Shown in pieces: positions 35,037-42,721 of a DNA stretch of 64,000 bases. The stretch lies in contig NZ_LFJC01000003.1 of NCBI RefSeq assembly GCF_002776695.1, positions 7,167,494 through 7,231,493 of the forward strand, read 5' to 3'. Under the pieces are notes generated by a model. That model saw only the letters and a list, made by a program, of their open reading frames with translations, did no database searches and was not told where the DNA came from. A program made the position numbers and the translations under genes. Position 1 is the first letter of the stretch. Every line of letters starts with the position of its first letter. The stretch comes from Bradyrhizobium nitroreducens (GTDB lineage: Bacteria > Pseudomonadota > Alphaproteobacteria > Rhizobiales > Xanthobacteraceae).

Positions 35037-35912
35037 CTACGGCCCGTACAGCACGAGCTCAGTATCGGTGAGGTCGCCGAGCTGCGGCCGGTGCGGGCCC
35101 TTGAAATATTTGCGGCCGCGCCGCTCGGTGTAGAAACCGACAAGGCCGGGAATCGGCCCATTGGTATCGACCGCCACCGCGATCTTGCCGAGCCGGAGCA
35201 GCAGCCGGCCGATACGGCCGGCGCAGGCGGCATATTCCGCTGCGTTCCGGCAATAGATCAGCTTCATCGCTGGCGGCGCAATGAAGCCCCGGCGGATGCG
35301 CACCGGTTGCAAGATGAAGGGAAACGCTCCCTTCGGCGTGCGGCAGACGAGGCTGAGGCAATTGTACCGCGCATGCCGCGTCAGCAGCTCGGTTTCGGAG
35401 TCGGAGAGCCCCTCGATCGTCTTGGCGTGAGGCGAGATGACCTCGATCTCGCTCCAGCGGGGAACGCGCGCCAGTGCGGGTACCGAGAAGAAGATACCGC
35501 GACAATAGGCGCGAAAGCCCTGGGTCTCGATGATCGGCCAGGTCCACGGCGCCGGGCTGATGTTGAAATAGGTCACGTCCTTGTGCCGCTGGGCAATCTT
35601 GGTCAGCAGCGGAGCGTAGTTGCGGAAGGCCGGATCGACATACCAGCTCGACAAATTGCACTGGATGGCGGTCTCTTCGCCATTCTTGCGGGCTGTGTAG
35701 ATCAGCAGCAGCACGCCGACCGGCGTGCCATCATTGTCGAGCATGTAGCCGAAGCGCGGATAGCCCTCCGGTGCGGACCGGAAAGCCTGTCGGCGCAGGC
35801 CCTGCATCCAGTATTCGCGTGAACGGCCGACGAAGCCGCGCGTCAGCAAGTCCGCGATCTTCTCGACATCGGACTCGGTGATCTCGCGGCATCGCACCTT
35901 GGTGTGGATCAC
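35037..35912 (-). CDS. GNAT-type acyltransferase-like protein of the carrier-protein cluster
   Basis: A 291-residue soluble protein. The N-terminal ~150 residues look like a GNAT fold: 'VRCREITESDVEKIADLLTRGF' as the first strand-helix unit, 'GYMLDNDGTPVGVLLLIY' as the central sheet, then 'LSSWYVDPAFRNYAPLLTKI', where the V-D-P-x-x-R segment resembles the acyl-CoA pantetheine site. The C-terminal half matches no fold I recognise. It is the third minus-strand gene after the acyl-CoA dehydrogenase and the aminoacyl-carrier ligase, so transfer of the carrier-bound aminoacyl group, or of an acyl group onto it, is a reasonable inference. The start is a GTG at 35912. Confidence 0.78.
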   Translation of the reverse strand: MIHTKVRCREITESDVEKIADLLTRGFVGRSREYWMQGLRRQAFRSAPEGYPRFGYMLDNDGTPVGVLLLIYTARKNGEETAIQCNLSSWYVDPAFRNYAPLLTKIAQRHKDVTYFNISPAPWTWPIIETQGFRAYCRGIFFSVPALARVPRWSEIEVISPHAKTIEGLSDSETELLTRHARYNCLSLVCRTPKGAFPFILQPVRIRRGFIAPPAMKLIYCRNAAEYAACAGRIGRLLLRLGKIAVAVDTNGPIPGLVGFYTERRGRKYFKGPHRPQLGDLTDTELVLYGP

Positions 35913-35959
35913 GCTTGTCTTACCCGTGGAAATGACACGCCTCGTGGAGTTTATCTTTT

Positions 35960-36008
35960 GAGCATGATCTCGGCGGAAAACCGCTTCACACTTTTCCGGA
36001 TCATGCTT
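35960..36008. repeat. RIME-like palindrome between two cluster genes
   Basis: AGCATGATC at the left, GATCATGCT at the right, with an inner GCGGAAAACCGC hairpin and the 'TTCACACTTTTCCGG' block typical of a widespread rhizobial repeat. It abuts the ligase stop codon (36009-36011) and separates the ligase from the GNAT-like gene in the same orientation. Confidence 0.8.
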
Positions 36009-36989
36009 TTAGCGCCAGCCTTCGACATGAGCGTCGGCCGGAGCCTGCGGCTGCAGGCCCAGAACGTCCCGCACCCTGGCGGGCCAGGCGGAAAGGTCGG
36101 TGCCGTGAGTGTGGAACATGGCGACGGCCAGCCGGTCCATGCCGAAGGCGACGCAGCCGGTGTGCGCCGGCTCGCCATGGGCGTCCTGAATGCCCCAGGT
36201 CGTGCCGAAATGCTCGCGGTGATAGTTGAAGCTCATGCAGGCGGTCGGCTGCTCTTCCGAGCGCAGCGGAATCAGGAGCTCGAACTTGAGCTGCTGCTGC
36301 TTCTGGCTCACCGCCTTCATCTGGCCGACGCGACCGAAGAACGGATCGCTGGCATAGTCGACACGGAAGGTGAGGCCGAGGTCGGTCGCGATCTTCTGCG
36401 CGCGCACCATCCAGCGCTCGCGGAAATCGGCGACGTCGTCGGGAGTGCCGATGCAGACATATTCGCGCATCCGGAACGATTGCAGCCGGTCGAGATGCTT
36501 AGATGGTTCGCGGCGGAAGCAATCGGCGGCAACGTCGAAGCGCAGGCCGCCCTTCGGCAATTGGCCACGGCTCGCCGCGATCGGATAGACCGGATAACAA
36601 GCTGCCGGCGACAGCACGAGGTCGGCGGGCGACAGCGAGGTGGTCCAGTCGCCGCCGGCATCGAAGCGGCTCACCGCGGCATTGATCTCGCGCTCGGTGC
36701 CGTGCAGGCCGCAAACGCAGCCGAGCAGGTTCGGAAAGCTCTTGAGATAGCCGGATTTCTCCAGCTGGGCCCGGCTCATCACCGGCGGGAAGCGCATCAC
36801 CTCGGTGCCGGCCTCGCGATGGCCGGTGATCAGCGCGACGAGCTTTTCGACGACGCCTTCATAGAGCGCGGTGCGGGCATAGACGCCGTCGGCGCCCATG
36901 CGATGGAACAGCTTGTCGGCGAGATGATCGAGCGGGTCGGTCATCTGCGGCGCGGTCGCGGGCGAATCGGGGAGGATGGCAATGTTCAT
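36009..36989 (-). CDS. Amino acid--[acyl-carrier-protein] ligase (SerRS-like class II aaRS homologue)
   Basis: A 326-residue protein resembling the catalytic core of atypical archaeal seryl-tRNA synthetase but with no tRNA-binding domain. Motif 2 lies around 'FRREPSKHLDRLQSFRMREYV' and motif 3 in 'GCVAFGMDRLAVAMF'. The zinc ligands can be counted as Cys131, Glu176 and Cys279, the positions I recall for the Bradyrhizobium glycine:carrier-protein ligase Bll0957, also 326 residues. Such enzymes form an aminoacyl-adenylate (mainly glycine) and transfer it to the phosphopantetheine arm of a small carrier protein, not to tRNA. The carrier gene is at 38618. ATG at 36989, 54 bases after the dehydrogenase gene ends. 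Confidence 0.93.
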   Translation of the reverse strand: MNIAILPDSPATAPQMTDPLDHLADKLFHRMGADGVYARTALYEGVVEKLVALITGHREAGTEVMRFPPVMSRAQLEKSGYLKSFPNLLGCVCGLHGTEREINAAVSRFDAGGDWTTSLSPADLVLSPAACYPVYPIAASRGQLPKGGLRFDVAADCFRREPSKHLDRLQSFRMREYVCIGTPDDVADFRERWMVRAQKIATDLGLTFRVDYASDPFFGRVGQMKAVSQKQQQLKFELLIPLRSEEQPTACMSFNYHREHFGTTWGIQDAHGEPAHTGCVAFGMDRLAVAMFHTHGTDLSAWPARVRDVLGLQPQAPADAHVEGWR

Positions 36990-37043
36990 GGGACGATGTC
37001 CTGCTATTTCAAAATTGTTCTTGTTGGTTCAGTCGCCAGGCAC

Positions 37044-38261
37044 TTAGTCACGAAGGCTTGCCGGCACGCCGCTCATCAAGGTCGATGTCGCGGCATTGGC
37101 CAGAATGCGGTCGTTGTTGATCATGATCGGGGACGACAGCACGTCGCGCAGGTGCCGGCCCATGGTGAACTCGCCGTCGTTGCGGTAGCCGGAGAGGCCG
37201 GCGGTGCGCATCGCATGCATCACGGTCTCGACCGCGAGCTCGGAGGCCTGCACCTTCAGAAGCGTGATCGACGATTGGAAGTCGAGCGAGCTCAGCGCGC
37301 GTTCGTCATGCTCTGCGCGGGAGAAGGCGTCGATGTTGGCCGAAATCAGCGCGCGCAGCTTGGCCAGCGACATCTTCGCGGCGGTGAAATGCGCGGCGGC
37401 CGGCGGCATCTGTCCGCCGGACGTGCGGGCCGCCTTGCGGATGAAGGCCTGCGCGCGGGTCACGGCCGCGGCCGCGATGCCGGCCCAGGCCGACGACCAG
37501 CACAGATGCGCGAACGGCGTCATGGTCTGGGCGTGGATCTTGTCGTAGGCCTCCGGGAAGACGCGGTCGGCGGGGCAATCGACCTTCAGCTCGAAGCCGG
37601 TCGAGCAGGTACCGCGCATGCCGAGCGTTTCCCAGCCCTGGGTCTGCTTCAGCGAATAGTCGTCCTTGGCGAGCGCCAGCAGCACCTGGTCGGAAGCCGC
37701 GGCGTTGGTGGCGCGGCGGGCAATGGTGACGAGGCCGTCGGCTTCGGCGCCGTACGAGATCACGGTGGCGTCGCGCACCAGCGAGACGGTGTCGCCGGCG
37801 TGGTCGACGGCGGCGGCGCTGGCGCGGATGTTGCCGCCGTTCTGGCCTTCGGTGGTGGAGGAGGCGAGCAGCCACTGGTCGCGGGCGACCCGGCGCATCA
37901 TGGTTTCCATCCACGGAATGCCGTGGCCGTGCCTGACGATGCAGGCAACCTTGGTCTGGTGCATCGCATAGATCATGGCGGTCGAGGCGCAGGCGCGTCC
38001 GAGCGTGTAGCAGATGTCGGTGACGTCATGGATCGACGCACCGAAGCCGCCGTACTCGACCGGGATCATGACGCCAAGCAGCTTCTGCTCGCGGGCGATC
38101 TCGAAAGCCTTGTGGGGGAAACGGGCGTCGCGATCGACACCGTCGGCGTCCGCCGCCGCAGCAGCGGCGGTCCGGGCGGCGCGCTCGATCAGGGATGGGC
38201 CCTGCTCGAGGAAGCTCGTCTGTGTTTCGTCGACAGTGAGGACTGCTTCACGCACGTTCAT
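37044..38261 (-). CDS. Acyl-CoA dehydrogenase-family flavoprotein
   Basis: A 405-residue protein with the three-part acyl-CoA dehydrogenase fold: N-terminal helices ('LLGVMIPVEYGGFGASIHDVT'), a middle sheet ('SSTTEGQNGGNIRAS', 'WETLGMRGTCSTGFEL') and a C-terminal helical bundle ('GLSGYRNDGEFTMGRHLRD'). The usual catalytic glutamate region 'IYEGT' is replaced by 'IMINNDRIL', so an ordinary alpha-beta oxidation of acyl-CoA is doubtful. It may act on an aminoacyl or acyl group carried by the adjacent carrier protein, as related flavoproteins do in nonribosomal pathways. First gene of the minus-strand trio, divergent from the carrier gene. Confidence 0.87.
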   Translation of the reverse strand: MNVREAVLTVDETQTSFLEQGPSLIERAARTAAAAAADADGVDRDARFPHKAFEIAREQKLLGVMIPVEYGGFGASIHDVTDICYTLGRACASTAMIYAMHQTKVACIVRHGHGIPWMETMMRRVARDQWLLASSTTEGQNGGNIRASAAAVDHAGDTVSLVRDATVISYGAEADGLVTIARRATNAAASDQVLLALAKDDYSLKQTQGWETLGMRGTCSTGFELKVDCPADRVFPEAYDKIHAQTMTPFAHLCWSSAWAGIAAAAVTRAQAFIRKAARTSGGQMPPAAAHFTAAKMSLAKLRALISANIDAFSRAEHDERALSSLDFQSSITLLKVQASELAVETVMHAMRTAGLSGYRNDGEFTMGRHLRDVLSSPIMINNDRILANAATSTLMSGVPASLRD

Positions 38262-38617
38262 ACTCGTCCGCCTCCGGTTTGCCGTTCGAGATCGCCGGCA
38301 TCATTCGCGATGCGCGTAAGCGATCCTCCGGCCATCTTGCTTGTGAGATGAGGCTACGGATTTAATTCAAATTCGTCGATGAAATAGAGGGTAAACAAAG
38401 CCAAATTCCGAACGAACAGTTAAGGTCCGGTTGTTTGCATCTCCCGATTTTCGGGCATCGCGTTAGGAATCTGGAAGAGGGGCGGATTCCAGACAATCTG
38501 AGTCATCGTTTACTAAGAAACGCGAAGTAATGGTGTCGCCCATTGCGGGACCCGCCGGCCGTGCCCATCGTAGCGGCAAGCCGGTCCGACCTTTGACAGA
38601 CAGACGGGAATTTGCCG
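38262..38617. promoter_or_regulatory. Divergent promoter region of the carrier-protein cluster
   Basis: A 356-base gap between the dehydrogenase gene (minus) and the carrier gene (plus). The centre (about 38355-38430) is markedly AT-richer than its surroundings, with a small CCCGA-TTT-TCGGG hairpin at 38443-38455. It probably carries both promoters. I cannot assign -35/-10 boxes with confidence. GGGAA at 38606-38610 is the carrier gene's ribosome-binding site. Confidence 0.55.
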
Positions 38618-38890
38618 ATGCAACCCTTTGATACCGAATTGCGCAATCGCATCATCAAGCTGGTGAAGGGCATCCTCGAACAGAATTCGCTCAGTGCGGA
38701 CGTCACTGCGTCGGCCAAGCTTGTCGACGCCGGCCTGACCTCGATGGATATGGTCAATCTGATGCTCGGGGTCGAAGCCGAGTTCGACTTCACCATCCCG
38801 CAGTCCGAGATCACGCCGGAGAATTTCCAGTCGGTCGAGACGCTGGAGCGGATGGTCGCGACCCAGCTGCGGCTGGCGAACGCGGCTTAA
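38618..38890 (+). CDS. Acyl carrier protein-like partner of the aminoacyl ligase
   Basis: A 90-residue acidic four-helix carrier protein. The 4'-phosphopantetheine attachment serine is Ser42 in 'DAGLTSMDMVNLML', which follows the DSL-like pattern with T-S-M in place of D-S-L. It is distinct from housekeeping AcpP (which has GADSLD) and resembles the dedicated carriers of Bradyrhizobium aminoacyl ligases. Divergent from the dehydrogenase/ligase/GNAT genes, it should accept the amino acid from the ligase. ATG at 38618, 7 bases after GGGAA. Confidence 0.92.
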   Translation: MQPFDTELRNRIIKLVKGILEQNSLSADVTASAKLVDAGLTSMDMVNLMLGVEAEFDFTIPQSEITPENFQSVETLERMVATQLRLANAA

Positions 38891-39011
38891 GCAAGACCGC
38901 CGAGGGTGAGGCAGACGCCATCGCCCCTCACGCCACCACCCCCGTTCCAAAACCGCCGCAAAACTGGCATAGCTTAACCATGTCGCATCGAGCTGACAGG
39001 GTGGAGCAGGC

Positions 39012-39887
39012 ATGACTCAGGCGGTATTGGGCATCATCGGCGGCTCGGGCATCTATGACCTGCCGGGTCTCGAGGGTGCGCGCGAAGAGGTGATCAGGAG
39101 CCCCTGGGGCGAGCCATCGGCGCCTTTGAGGCGCGGCACCATTGCCGGCTTGCCGATCGTGTTCCTGCCGCGGCACGACAAGGGCCATCGTCTGTCGCCC
39201 TCCGACATCAATTATCGCGCCAATATCGACGTGCTCAAACGCGCCGGCGTCACCGACCTGATCTCGCTGTCCGCCTGCGGCTCCTTCAAGGAAGAGCTGC
39301 CGCCCGGAACTTTCGTGCTCGTCGATCAGTTCGTCGACCGCACCCACAAGCGCGAGAGCTCGTTCTTCGGTCGGGGCTGCGTGGCGCATGTCTCGATGGC
39401 GCATCCGGTCTCGCCGCGCCTGCGGATCCATCTCGCGGCGGCGGCTGAAGCCGAGGGCATCGCGATCGCACGCGGCGGAACCTATGTCTGCATGGAGGGG
39501 CCGCAATTCTCCACCTACGCGGAGAGCATGACCTACAAGACGTCGGGCTATTCGGTGATCGGCATGACCAACATGCCCGAGGCGAAGCTCGCGCGCGAGG
39601 CGGAGCTCTGCTACGCCACGGTGGCGATGGTGACGGATTTCGATTGCTGGCATCCCGACCACGATGCCGTCACCGTGCAGGACATCATTCGCGTGTTGAC
39701 GTCGAACGCCGACAAGGCGAAGGCGCTGGTGTCGCGGCTGGCAAAGGATTTTCCGCGCGAGCACGAGCCGTGCCCGATCGGCTCGGACCGCGCGCTCGAC
39801 AGCGCGCTGATCACGGCGCCCGAGGCGCGCGATCCGGAGCTTCTGAAGAAGCTGGACGCGGTGGCCGGGCGCATCCTGCGCGGTTGA
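39012..39887 (+). CDS. mtnP: S-methyl-5'-thioadenosine phosphorylase
   Basis: A 291-residue PNP/MTAP-family enzyme that splits methylthioadenosine with phosphate into adenine and 5-methylthioribose 1-phosphate. Signatures: 'LGIIGGSGIYDLPGL' at the N-terminus, 'FLPRHDKGH' (phosphate site), 'GGTYVCMEGPQFSTYAES' (base site) and 'VIGMTNMPEAKLAREAELCYA'. The product feeds the mtnA enzyme encoded 33 bases downstream. The ATG at 39012 is the first of the frame. Confidence 0.95.
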   Translation: MTQAVLGIIGGSGIYDLPGLEGAREEVIRSPWGEPSAPLRRGTIAGLPIVFLPRHDKGHRLSPSDINYRANIDVLKRAGVTDLISLSACGSFKEELPPGTFVLVDQFVDRTHKRESSFFGRGCVAHVSMAHPVSPRLRIHLAAAAEAEGIAIARGGTYVCMEGPQFSTYAESMTYKTSGYSVIGMTNMPEAKLAREAELCYATVAMVTDFDCWHPDHDAVTVQDIIRVLTSNADKAKALVSRLAKDFPREHEPCPIGSDRALDSALITAPEARDPELLKKLDAVAGRILRG

Positions 39888-39920
39888 GGCTCAAGGCGGA
39901 TTACGAAAAGGCAGAATGCC

Positions 39921-41027
39921 ATGAAGGTCGACGGCAAGCATTTCCGCAGCATCTGGCGCGAGCGCGACGGCTGGTCGGTCGGCGCGATCGACCAGCGCCG
40001 GCTGCCGCATGAATTCGTCGTCGCGAGGCTGACATCGTGTGAAGACGCGGCCGTCGCAATCCGCGACATGCTGGTGCGCGGCGCGCCGCTGATCGGTGCG
40101 ACCGCGGCCTACGGCATGGCGCTCGCGATGCGCGAGGACGCCTCCGATGCCGGTCTGAAGCGGGCCTACCAGACGCTCATCGTGGCGCGGCCGACGGCGA
40201 TCAATCTGAAATGGGCGCTGGACGAGATGCGCGTCGCGCTCGCGCCGGTCGATCCGCTGGAGCGGGCCGAGGCAGCCTACGCCCGCGCCGACGAGATCGC
40301 CGAGCAGGATGTCGAGATCAACCGCGGCATTGCCGGCAACGGTCTGAAGCTGATCGAGGCGATCGCATCGAAGAAGCCCGGCGAGACGGTCAATTTGCTG
40401 ACCCATTGCAACGCCGGCTGGCTCGCCACGGTCGACTGGGGCACGGCGACGGCGCCGATCTATCTTGCGCATGAGCGCGGCATCAGGATCCATGTCTGGG
40501 TCGACGAGACCCGTCCGCGCAACCAGGGCGCCTCGCTTACTGCCTGGGAGCTCGGCCATCACGGCGTGCCGCACACGGTGATCCCGGACAATACCGGCGG
40601 CCATCTGATGCAGCACGGCATGGTCGATCTCGCCATCGTCGGCACCGACCGCGTCGCCGCCAACGGCGACGTCTGCAACAAGATCGGCACCTACCTCAAG
40701 GCGCTCGCCGCCCACGACAACGGCGTGCCGTTCTACGTCGCGCTGCCGTCGCCGACGATCGATTTCTCCGTCCATGACGGCATCCGCGACATCCCGATCG
40801 AGCAGCGCAGCGGAGTCGAGGTCACCGACATGACCGGTCGCACCGCTGACGGACGGCTGGAGACGGTACGCATCGTGCCCGAGGGCTCGCCAGTCGCGAA
40901 CTACGCCTTCGACGTCACGCCGGCGCGCCTCGTCACCGGCCTGATCACCGAGCGCGGCGTACTGAAGCCGGATCGCGCTGCGCTGGCAGCGGCGTTTCCC
41001 GAGCGCATCGCCGCTGCGGCGGAATAG
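39921..41027 (+). CDS. mtnA: S-methyl-5-thioribose-1-phosphate isomerase
   Basis: A 368-residue eIF2B-fold isomerase converting methylthioribose 1-phosphate to methylthioribulose 1-phosphate. Family motifs: '[17 protein letters not shown]', '[12 protein letters not shown]' with the catalytic Cys, '[18 protein letters not shown]' and '[17 protein letters not shown]' with the catalytic Asp. It is the second step of methionine salvage. No mtnB, mtnC, mtnD or mtnK lies next to it. It is the last plus-strand gene before a dispersed repeat. Confidence 0.95.
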   Translation: MKVDGKHFRSIWRERDGWSVGAIDQRRLPHEFVVARLTSCEDAAVAIRDMLVRGAPLIGATAAYGMALAMREDASDAGLKRAYQTLIVARPTAINLKWALDEMRVALAPVDPLERAEAAYARADEIAEQDVEINRGIAGNGLKLIEAIASKKPGETVNLLTHCNAGWLATVDWGTATAPIYLAHERGIRIHVWVDETRPRNQGASLTAWELGHHGVPHTVIPDNTGGHLMQHGMVDLAIVGTDRVAANGDVCNKIGTYLKALAAHDNGVPFYVALPSPTIDFSVHDGIRDIPIEQRSGVEVTDMTGRTADGRLETVRIVPEGSPVANYAFDVTPARLVTGLITERGVLKPDRAALAAAFPERIAAAAE

Positions 41028-41032
41028 GTCTC

Positions 41033-41109
41033 GTAGGATGGGCAAAGGCGCGGAAGCGCCGTGCCCACGATCTGCTTAGGGTGGGCACGCTTCGCATTGC
41101 CCACCCTAC
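41033..41109. repeat. Dispersed palindromic repeat, 'GTGGGCAAAGGCGC' family, second copy
   Basis: GTAGGATGGGCAAAGGCGCG...GCGCCGTGCCCAC followed by GGGTGGGCACGC...GCATTGCCCACCCTAC. Same family and internal order as 3478-3561. It lies between convergent mtnA and the HAD gene and may terminate both. Confidence 0.78.
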
Positions 41110-41121
41110 GGCACTTGCGGA

Positions 41122-41757
41122 CTATATCAGCTTCAGTCCCGTCGCCTGCTCGAGCTCGGCAATGGCCTGCGCGCCACTCGCTACCTTGATCGTGGTCATG
41201 CCCATTTCGCGCGCGGGCTTCAGGTTGACACCGAGATCGTCGAGATAGACGCACTTGGCAGGATCGACCTTCAGCGTCTCCACCATCATCTTGTAGATGC
41301 GCGGGTCGGGCTTGCGCAGGCCGATCTTGGCGGATTCGATGACGTGGTCGAACAGCACCATGACTTCGGCGATGTAGAGCGAGCGCCCCGTCAGGCTACC
41401 GATCGCATTGGCCGGCAGGTTGTTGGTGATGCAGCCGGTCTTGAATTGCGCCTTGATGCGCTCCAAGGCTTCGACCATCTCGGGCCGCAGATCGCCCTGC
41501 AGCAGCGGCAGCACCTCGCGGCCGCGCACCTCGGCGCCGAGGGCCAGCGACTCCTCTGCAAACAGTCGATCGAACGTCTCGATGTCGACCTCGGCGCGCT
41601 CGAACTTGGCCCAGGCGTTTTCCAGATGGTTGGCGGCATTGGTGCGCCGGATGATGTCGGCGGGCAGGCCGCGTTCCGTCTCGAACCGCGTGAACGCCTC
41701 GAACGGCGAGCTCGTCAGCACGCCGCCAAAATCAAAGATCACCGCCTCGATCGTCAA
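41122..41757 (-). CDS. HAD-superfamily hydrolase (subfamily IA)
   Basis: A 211-residue hydrolase. Motif I 'AVIFDFGGVLTSS' has Asp9 in the nucleophile position, but the usual DxD second Asp is a Gly (DFGGV). This DFGG form is common in the epoxide-hydrolase-N-terminal-like and ACAD10-like group. Motif II is 'GCITNNLPAN', motif III is 'ESAKIGLRKPDPRIYKMM' and motif IV is 'CVYLDDLGVNL'. Possible activities include phosphatase or dehalogenase. It sits next to mtnA but does not resemble MtnX/MtnC closely enough to claim a salvage role. Confidence 0.88.
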   Translation of the reverse strand: MTIEAVIFDFGGVLTSSPFEAFTRFETERGLPADIIRRTNAANHLENAWAKFERAEVDIETFDRLFAEESLALGAEVRGREVLPLLQGDLRPEMVEALERIKAQFKTGCITNNLPANAIGSLTGRSLYIAEVMVLFDHVIESAKIGLRKPDPRIYKMMVETLKVDPAKCVYLDDLGVNLKPAREMGMTTIKVASGAQAIAELEQATGLKLI

Positions 41758-41858
41758 GATCCCGTCCTCGTCAATTCCTTTCCAAGAGGGCTAGCATGCG
41801 CTATCGGCAAGGGCCAGTCCGAAGCAATCTGTCGCCGCCAATGCCGAAGCGTGTTCCC

Positions 41859-42602
41859 ATGAAGAAGCTTGCCATTCTCATTGCAGCCGCGCTGCTCGCG
41901 ACACCCGCTCATGCCATCGTCGGTGGCGGCACGCCGCAGACCGACGGAGTCGCGCGCGCGGTTGTCACCATCGTCGGCTCGCGCGGCAATTCCTGCACCG
42001 GCACCCTGATCGCGCCGAAGATCGTATTGACCGGCGCTCACTGCGTGCAGCCGGGCGCGGACTACAAGATCGTCGATCACAGTGGTGGCGCACCGCAATT
42101 GCTGAACGTGCGCACCATCGCGATCCACCCGGGCTACAAGGCGCAAGTCCATCGCGCCGGCGCAGACGTGGCGCTGTTGCAACTGGAAATTCCACTCAAG
42201 GGAAAATCGGCGGTGCCGGTCGGCGCGCCGAATATTCCAATCCGGGTCGGCAGCCGTTTTGTCATTGCCGGTACCGGCGTCACCGTACGCGGTGATGGCA
42301 GGAGCGGCGGGGCCACGCGCGTCGCGGGACTTGTCGTCACGGGCCAGCCCGGCACGCTCCAGATCCGCCTGGTCGATCCCGTAACCAACGGTGTTCGCGA
42401 CGGAATTGGCGCTTGTACCGGCGATTCCGGCGGTCCCGTGTTCGAGGACAAGCCGAACGGCGCCGTGCTCGTCGGTGTCATCAGCTGGGCGACGGGACCG
42501 AACGCCGGGGATGGCTGCGGTGGATTGACCGGCGTCACGCCGCTCACGCTCTACCGCGACTGGATCTTGCAGACCGCGCGGAGCTGGGGTGCGGCGCTGT
42601 GA
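41859..42602 (+). CDS. Exported trypsin-like serine protease (S1)
   Basis: A 247-residue chymotrypsin-fold protease. The triad is His61 (LTGAHCV), Asp103 (GADVALLQL) and Ser190 (CTGDSGGPV). The signal peptide (LLATPAHA) ends directly at Ile20-Val-Gly-Gly, the sequence that in trypsins becomes the active N-terminus only after zymogen cleavage. Here signal peptidase would release it without a propeptide. 'GDGCGG' near the C-terminus is part of the specificity region. The ATG at 41859 starts the signal peptide. It stands alone, without an adjacent inhibitor gene. Confidence 0.92.
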   Translation: MKKLAILIAAALLATPAHAIVGGGTPQTDGVARAVVTIVGSRGNSCTGTLIAPKIVLTGAHCVQPGADYKIVDHSGGAPQLLNVRTIAIHPGYKAQVHRAGADVALLQLEIPLKGKSAVPVGAPNIPIRVGSRFVIAGTGVTVRGDGRSGGATRVAGLVVTGQPGTLQIRLVDPVTNGVRDGIGACTGDSGGPVFEDKPNGAVLVGVISWATGPNAGDGCGGLTGVTPLTLYRDWILQTARSWGAAL

Positions 42603-42721
42603 TTTGACCGCGACTTGATCTATGTCATTTTGAAGCTGAAGCGCGGCGGGTGATCATGCCGCGGAGGAAACGCGTCGTCCGTCAAGGGCGGCCGCAAAAC
42701 AACCAAGGCATAGAAGCAACA

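Noticed and set aside
35904-38351. Very long plus-strand open frame (815 codons) opposite the ligase and dehydrogenase genes
   Set aside because: It is the antisense of two clearly conserved proteins, with Arg/His/Ala-heavy composition and no recognisable domain, as expected in GC-rich DNA.
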